Below, piece by piece: positions 57,363-64,000 of a stretch of DNA of 64,000 nucleotides (position 1 is its first letter; every line of letters begins with the position of its first letter). The DNA is from Porodaedalea pini (lineage: Eukaryota > Basidiomycota > Agaricomycetes > Hymenochaetales > Hymenochaetaceae). Where the stretch lies: the NCBI GenBank assembly GCA_002794775.1, contig NBAY01000003.1, positions 1,178,001-1,242,000 on the forward strand, in the 5' to 3' direction. A program made the position numbers and the translations under genes. The notes below the pieces were generated by a model, which was not told the DNA's origin, ran no database searches, and worked only from the letters and a program-made list of their open reading frames with translations.

Positions 57363-58662
57363 CTACGCAAATTCTACCTCTTCTTGAGCAGCCTTCATCT
57401 TTTCAAAGAGCCCGTGTTGTTCGCCCAGTCCATATGTTAAAGTCATTCTTTCGAGAAGCGTTGGGCCCTCTGGTTCGCTAAGCTCGATCTATCCACAATG
57501 AGTATGGGTTCTTGGCTTAGATGGGCTTTCTAAGTATACTGACCAAGGAAATTAGATCTTCTAGGAGATGAGCCTGGCCGACATTCATGCCCGGCAGTCC
57601 AGCATAGTTTGAATTGACAATGTGTACATGGAAATGGTCTGCATACGAGATAAAATGGGATTACAGTAGAAGTGGCTCAACTGGCACTTGAAATGACTTA
57701 CAGTAGGAAGGCTGGTAATGGACATAGAATCGCAAACATCCCTTATCGAGGCCCCATCGCTTTTTCACGATGCGGACCGCTTCTCGACGTATGCCTTTTA
57801 ATAGCGGAAGATGTTCTCTGTGTAGGTCCCTTAGAGATCGTATGTCGTGATTGAGCGAGAGTGCGACCAGATAAAGCGTCGAGATATTTGTCAGATCCCA
57901 TTTCATGTCAGGCAGGATCAAGAACCCCTCTTTAGGAGAATCATTTCTATACAGGATTTTGTCTGCTTCGGAGATACCTGTTAGTATGTTCTCGATCCTT
58001 GAGGGGTTCCGATTTTGAGTGTCAGGTCCCGTTATTTCATGACCGCCGTGCTCACCATTGTGTGCGCGAAGACGGAAACGCTTGAATAAATGGTTTCACA
58101 ATCGTCTCATATAGCTCAGGCGTCTCCCGTACCATAATTATGGTCTGGCTGGAATACTATACGAAAGCGATTGGCCAACCGTCATGGACTTGTTAAGAAA
58201 TATGAACGGACCTTGCGTATATGCACTTCCGTCGCTGGGCAAATGATGTTGATCTTTGCATCCGGAACGTCCTTATGTTTTGCAAACCATGCCAAAAGCC
58301 AGGAGTACTGTTTTTAGGTGTATTCACATCAGATAACTGATATGCTTGCGTGCTCGGAATAGAGCGTACTATGTCGGTTGACTCAATGAGTTTCGCGCTT
58401 TCTAAAGTATCCTGAAGGACCCTCGAGAACTTTCCCGAGAGCGGTGTTCGCTCAATTCGCAAAATTGCAGGTAAGCATGAGCTATCTGATTGTGAGGGAA
58501 GCGTTCCCAGCAGTGTTATGCCATGAGCTACAGGATCTGAGGTTTTGGAGAATTAAGCGCAAGATGAGAAGGCAAGAGATTACGATGGACCGTGCCTTCA
58601 TTCAATATGCGTTCAAAGTCGAAGCCTCGCAGCGTCTGTAGATAGTCGCTAGATTTGCTCAT
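57363..58662 (-). CDS. DCS1: Scavenger mRNA decapping enzyme DcpS (DCS1)
   Basis: HIT-family pyrophosphatase that hydrolyses m7GpppN caps left by 3'-5' mRNA decay. Exons (minus): 58662-58596, 58536-58370, 58307-58212, 58156-58056, 57997-57702, 57638-57544, 57488-57363; 315 aa. It shows TLRGFDFERILNEDPV and LPAILRIERTPL in the N-domain, YSWLLAWFAKHKDVPDAK, then MVRETPELYETIVKPFIQAF and SRTQW, and LPDMKWDLTNISTLYLVAL. The HIT motif is HFHVHIVN with the preceding LRFYVHYQPSYY. The first intron seems to have a GC donor. The C-terminus (QEEVEFA) lies close to the small gene. All phases close. Confidence 0.93.
58537..58595 (-). other. Putative GC-AG intron in DCS1
   Basis: Donor GCACGG after AATGAAG; gives NE-D-PVAHG in frame. 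The GT site three codons on has the wrong phase. Confidence 0.55.
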
Positions 58663-58824
58663 CGTCGTTTGAAAGGAAGTGTTCTTATCGACGTTCTCCG
58701 TCACAGCAGCAACTCAACTTCATCCACATATCGCTTTCTTCTGTCTGGTGCGGGATTCTTTCTATCCAGGAGTGCTGCGTGTATAGCTGACATTCAACGT
58801 GCGCCCGTTCAGACAATAATATTA

Positions 58825-59109
58825 ATGTCGTCACATCAAGCCAATTATTTAGTGCAGGCCCAAACTGACGATCTCCGTCGTCTCGTCGAAGATCTTCGAG
58901 CGGACATCAAAGCCTCCAATACTATCGCCAGCACCCAGCTATTTAACTTCAGTACTGAACAAAAATGTGCCCTTGCTCTAATAGCATGCACTTTAGATGC
59001 AAGTAATTGGTTGTCGTCATGTCTCTTCAAGGTGAAACCAAATAAACCAGAGATGCATTACATTTACAACCGAAACACATTCATACTGGTAAGGCAAGCA
59101 GTAGATTAG
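58825..59109 (+). CDS. Possible small ORF, unknown
   Basis: 94 aa from an ATG; about 35 residues can form a helix (DDLRRLVEDLRADIKASN). No family recognised. It lies between the DCS1 start and the SPT16 stop, so it might also be spacer sequence. No splice sites link it to other frames. Confidence 0.25.
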   Translation: MSSHQANYLVQAQTDDLRRLVEDLRADIKASNTIASTQLFNFSTEQKCALALIACTLDASNWLSSCLFKVKPNKPEMHYIYNRNTFILVRQAVD

Positions 59110-59197
59110 ATAACGCATGGAAAGAGAATAAGCAGAGGAAGGACTGATAAAGAAAGCTCAGGAGAGAGATCAGACGCGTGAAATTCTTTAACAGCTT

Positions 59198-62100
59198 TCA
59201 CCGTTTACCCTTCTTACCACCCCCGTTCGTCTTCGCAGCAGATTTCTTCTTCGATCTGTCAAAGTCGGAGCCGTCCGAGTCATGACGCTTGCCGTTGGTG
59301 ACGGTTCGCTTTTTGTCGGCTAGTGTAACGTGAAAAGACAAGTTAGCTCCGTTCCCTCGTAGAGCGAAGACGTCGCTCTCACATTTTTCTGCTTTCTTCT
59401 CCAGTTCATCCCAATCATCACCTAAGGCAAAAAATTTCGTCAGCATTTCCGTCCAACAACTTGGTTTCTTGGGAAATACGGACCGCTAGATTCATCATCA
59501 TCAAAGCTTGATGCACCGCCAGAATCATCACTAGCGTCCGAATCCTCAAAGTCGCTTGCGGAAGCCTCGCTCTCAGATTCAACGAGGTCTTCTGTATCAG
59601 CGGCGAAATCCGACTCAGAGTCAGAATCACTGTCATCCTCGTCACCCAAGCCGGTGCCACTTCCACCCAGGAAGCTCCAACCTCCCTGCTGGAAGAAGTC
59701 GTACGGACTCTCGTTGATGGTCTTCATAATCGGGCCCCAATTCAAATTTACAGGGCCTTCGCTGAGCGGTATCTCCACAGAGCTTTGAGATGAGGAGTCA
59801 GCTTGATTTAATGCCGCAAGTTTGAGCATACTTACTCTAGCCAATTCTTTACATCGTCCAATTGCGCAGTCGGGATCGAGTTTATCTGCAGCGGTGGTCG
59901 GGTGAAATCTGTGAAGATCAGGACCATGTCGAATTGTTTGAGCCCGAATTGGACACGCTCTAATGAAGCGATTTCGATTTCGCTAAGGGTCACGACGAGG
60001 AAGGGTGTGTCCGTCAGGTGGACCAAGCATTCTGTAGTAGGCTGCAGTTTGACGTTCGTCCGGAACGGCACGCCCTCGAATGCAAGGTCACGGTAAGGTA
60101 TATCTGCCTCAAGTGGATCTCCGGTCTATCCATCGAGATAAGATAATGATTTGGGAAGAGTATGTACAACTCACAGATGCCGTAGACGCTTCGGCAATCT
60201 TCTCGGCGAAGTGCTTGAATTCCTTATTCAATGCCTGACGCCGTTTCCTCTCTTGCTGCTCGAGCTCTATTTCATCCTCATCTCCGTATCTGTACTTTCT
60301 TTTCCGGTTTCCGGTTTCATCAAACTGTACATCCGATGCTTCGCGGTAGAACTGAACATCCTAGAAAACAATCAATACATGCGGTCTGTTACAGATTGGT
60401 GAAACTATATGTACCTTTGCCTTTTTCTTGCCAACCATGATCGGCGCTTTCAAGTGGATATGGATAATCACTAGAAGTTCATGATCACATGGCTGAAAAA
60501 ACAGGTGCTTGATATTGCTGAAAGGAATATCTACAAAACTTTCAGCATCAATATACCTGCGAACAAGCCAACACTCACCGATTTTGTTATGCGAACCGGT
60601 CGATTGGTATCTTATGCCGTTCTGATGAATCTCAACTTCGCCAGGCAGTCGCTTTCCATCCGCCGCAGGCCGGACAAAGACTTCAGGAAGCTTGAGGGGA
60701 CGACGACTTTTCAGCTCGACAAGGACGTCTTGCTCGATAACATCCGCCATCTCCTTCTTCTGCTGCTCACGCTTGTTCACCTCCTTCTTTAGCTCAGTAA
60801 TCTGCTTGTACACAGTGTCGAAACGATGCCCGTCTGCGGATCGGTACGTAATGGAACGAATGAAGGTCGCGTCTGGATCCTCGAAGGGCTGGGTAATTTC
60901 ACTTCAATAACCTGAATATTAGGCATGAACCAAATTGCCTACTGTATCTTCCTTCTTCCCGGCAAGCTGACCAGGACTTTGAAAGTTTATGCGTAAGTAC
61001 GTGTACTCGCCCTCATCATTCTTACTAGCATTCTTGATCGTATTAATGTGTAACGGCACTGCAAAGCCGTTTATAGGCAAGATGACGGTCTGCGCCTTGC
61101 GGTCGACATGAATCTTGGATGTTTGTTAGTACACTCAACACGTCCGAAGATTTGAACTAGTGCCCACCCTCATATTCTCGACCTCTTTCGGTAGGCCCGC
61201 CTCGCCCTTGTAGCTTTGGAATCGCTTCCAGCCCTTTCCCTCCTTACTGCCGGCGCCCTGTCCTTCTTCCGAGTATTTTGCCAAACCCTCTTTCTGTCGT
61301 TGAGCATGAAGCTCCCGTTGATGCTCTGCGATGCGGGCTGCAGTAGTCTGAATGACGTCCTCCTGCGCCGCGCTACGCGTTTTGTTTCTCAGGACTTTCC
61401 CTCCAGCAACTTTGTGCTTTGCCGGTGAGGCATGACCGTTCAAAGGCTTAACTGGAGCCTTCTTGGACGACTTGGGCTTTTCCTTTTCCTCTTCGTCAGC
61501 AGACTGAGAGTTCAGGAAAAAAAGCACGTCTTTTGAAGCCTTGATGCAATCAGTCAGACAAATACCCTTCTCGTGATCGATCTTGACCGTGTCAATGAGA
61601 AGCATTGAGTACCTGCAGATGATACTTTAAACAACTCTAGATTTAAACGAACGGAAGGGGACGAACTTCTTGCCACCACCTTCTTCAAGATCTGTGAAAC
61701 CGAGCGACAAGTTGAAGATCATGTTTGTCTTCAGAGTACGACCGCATTTCGGTGAAAGAAGGTAGTGCGAGTCACGAAATTCCATGCCCATCTGTAGCAG
61801 AAGAGTTAGAACTGCGAGATGGGGATGACTTAACTGAGCGTCCCATACCGAAAATCCAACGTTCTTGACAAAATGCTTTTCGAGATCAGGTTTCTTTTCC
61901 TTGATGTATGAGACCGCATGCATATAGACGTCACGTGCAACGGCACCGTCTTTCAACTTGTGGAGAAGTTCTGCTTGAAGAGAGACGAGCAACGAATAGA
62001 TGACTTCTTGCTCCTAGAAATATAAACGATTTGGAGATGAAGCAGCAATATTATTAAAAGCCGACTCACTTTGGTAGGATCAACAACGAACGTCCTTCCT

Positions 62101-63294
62101 ACATTCGCGCAATATCCCTTGTATCGCATGCCGACTGCCACTAGCAGCACGCCCTTGTGAGCCATCATGTCCGAAGATGACTCAGCATTCGATCGAAGAT
62201 CGTAACCAGACTTCGTTCCTCTTGACTGGATTATTGGAGCATAGCAAAATTCAGTCGAGTCCCAATCGACCTATTTCGTAAGGTGAGTCAACGTGGCCTA
62301 TCTCAAGGCAAATACAGTGAAATAAACAGACTTCGTTCAGCCCTCGGCCTTTACTCCAGACCTTCATGTCGGGCCCCTTGGCATTCTCGCCGTCTCCCGA
62401 TCCAAGCCTGTTCTCAATCTGCGAGGCAAATGACTCATGTGTAATTTTGGATTCCCTGTCTAGGATGGTTTCCAGTTTCGGAGCGATGTGATGATTAAGC
62501 AAGGTAGACGTGAGGTTCGTCGCAATGCGTGTGCATTTCTGCAAGAAACAGTGAGCTTTACAGTAATGTGTCGCTGCAGGATTGACGCCTACCAATTCTT
62601 CTTCGTCCTTGACAGCAAGAATAGCCGAAACGGCCGCACTCATGTCCATAGTCTCAGGCTTACTCTCTGCCTCAGAAATAGCCTTGTTCCAGTCATCAAT
62701 GAGCTTGCCCGATGTGTTATCCTTCGAAATGATGCCGACGCGCTTGAGCTTGGTGTAAATGCTAGCCAAGGTAGGCAGAGCATCGGTTGGTGGTTCTTTC
62801 GCCTTTGCCTGGGCAAGAATTTGTATTGGTACCACAGAAGTAGCGCTTTGGAGTTGAGCCAATATTTTAGCTGATCATATCAGTTGTCAGACACAAACGT
62901 AACCGGGCAGGGCGTAAACTCACCTTTTGAAGCTGATGTAAGAATCGTGACGTGGTCCTTGCGGAAGAGAAAGAGTGTCGAAGGAAATTCAAAGCCCAAC
63001 AGCCAAGTCTAGAAGAGGTCTTATTTCCAGCGCCCTCGAGACCAGTGCTGTACAGAGCTCACCTGGAAGGCTACACTCTTCTTAATTGGCTCATCCGGGC
63101 CTGCAGGATCTCCCGCAGATAGAAGGAGACCGTCTGCGCCAGAGATGGACTCATAGTCATCGTTTTTACCGGCACTCTGCAGTGAATGTAAGACGAGTGC
63201 GCCAAAGAGTAAAAGGAAGACGCACATTCCACGCATCGAGGAAGTGCTTCAAACGAGCATTGAACTGGTCTGTGTTGAGCTGTACAGCTGGCAT
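59198..63294 (-). CDS. SPT16: FACT complex subunit SPT16
   Basis: Histone chaperone that with Pob3 opens nucleosomes ahead of RNA and DNA polymerases. First exons (minus): 63294-63226, 63176-63063, 63008-62924, then from 62870; about 1000 residues in all. The N-terminus is an aminopeptidase-like (M24) domain: [22 protein letters not shown]-less core [40 protein letters not shown]. The middle domain contains [20 protein letters not shown] and the Rtt106-like PH region [19 protein letters not shown] with [11 protein letters not shown]. The C-terminus is a Ser/Asp/Glu stretch ([16 protein letters not shown]) and a basic end. I followed the frame through the whole gene; internal exon borders after 62870 are approximate. 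Confidence 0.93.
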
Positions 63295-63447
63295 GGCTGC
63301 ACGACAAGCAGTAGTACGCGTCGATGGTGGTGGCAGGAAGCAAGTGTGGTGCTCAGCGGCATGCGCCTGAAACTGTGTCACGCACGCGTTTGGTCACTCG
63401 TACTCGGGCCTCTCAGTCCACCGCCTTCTCTCGCTCAGACTTACTTC

Positions 63448-64000
63448 ATGCCCGCAGACAATTGCAAGGTGTACACTTCGTACGCTCTCGATAATCTACC
63501 AGAGCACCCTGGAAATTCCTGGACGCGTTTTATATGCATAAGCGATACACATTCGCGAACCAACTTAGCTGTTCCTCCGGGCGATGTTCTCATTCATGCC
63601 GGAGACCTGTCGAGCTGCGGAACACTCCCTTACCTTCGCACTACCCTCAACTGGCTGTGCGATATGTCGCATGAGATCAAGATGTAACCACCTCTTCTCG
63701 CCTGCATTAATCAATCTCGATGACCGACGTTCATATAGCATCATCGCTGGCAATCATGATGTTAGTCTGTCACCAATGCCATTCGTGCACTTCAAATAAA
63801 ATGGTTCATGGCATTTAGCTGTGTTTGGATGCGAATTGGAAGGACAATGGTGACGGTGGGCTCGACCCAGAGGTTCGTAAAACATGAAGCTTTTGAGTGC
63901 TGATTCTGAAAGTATCCACCTAGGAGGTAGACGCAGCTCGAGGACTGGTCCGCAGCAAAGCTATGCGCGAAGCAGGCGTGATTTACCTGGATCATGAACA
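63448..64000 (+). CDS. Calcineurin-like metallophosphoesterase, 3' partial
   Basis: Exons 63448-63683, 63739-63760, 63819-63872, 63924 to window end. Metal-binding motifs: FICISDTHSRT (D-x-H), VLIHAGDLSSCG (GD), IIIAGNHDVSL (GNHD). The order and spacing match the MPPED1/239AB-like subfamily. The rest of the catalytic core (GH and GHxH motifs) lies outside the window. Starts 153 bp from the SPT16 ATG on the other strand. Confidence 0.85.

Overview
The window is nuclear DNA of a filamentous basidiomycete, most likely a mushroom-forming agaricomycete. Almost every gene is cut by many introns of about 46-70 bp with GT-AG ends, intergenic spacers are short, genes alternate strands freely, and one gene encodes a PriA/CPL1-like Cys-rich secreted protein typical of mushrooms. 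I rebuilt most exon structures by hand, checking that phases and reading frames close; exon lists are in the evidence fields. No tRNA, rRNA, CRISPR array or intact transposon was recognised.

Layout: 1-12 kb holds SYF1/XAB2 (5' partial), a CINP-like protein, a WD40 protein, a nitronate monooxygenase, the PriA-like protein, holocytochrome c synthase and the Brix protein SSF1/PPAN. 12-25 kb holds a PKA-type kinase, TFB3/MAT1 of TFIIH, a 4,5-DOPA dioxygenase-like enzyme, an SNM1/RPP21-like RNase MRP/P subunit, a KCTD-type BTB protein, a ZUP1-type deubiquitinase and proteasome alpha4. 25-40 kb holds a GEA/GBF1 Sec7 ArfGEF of about 1537 aa, a cytochrome b561 protein, an uncharacterised SDR, 3-hydroxyisobutyrate dehydrogenase and an HSP20-like protein. 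39.8-44.7 kb is gene-poor. 44.7-64 kb holds an arrestin-like gene with an apparent frameshift, SCYL2-type pseudokinase, HRQ1 helicase, an alpha/beta hydrolase, a small conserved-looking ORF, DCS1/DcpS, SPT16 of FACT and the start of a metallophosphoesterase.

Most genes are conserved housekeeping genes of RNA processing, chromatin, trafficking, proteostasis and metabolism, not members of one pathway. Several neighbours form compact divergent pairs that may share promoters (TFB3/DODA, ZUP1/PSMA7, HRQ1/hydrolase, SPT16/phosphoesterase). I found no self-contained new system. The observations most worth following are SUMO-interaction-like motifs in the ZUP1 homologue, a basidiomycete CINP homologue, micro-exons of 9-14 nt, three introns that seem to use GC-AG ends, the arrestin-like frameshift, and the gene-poor 4.9 kb block.
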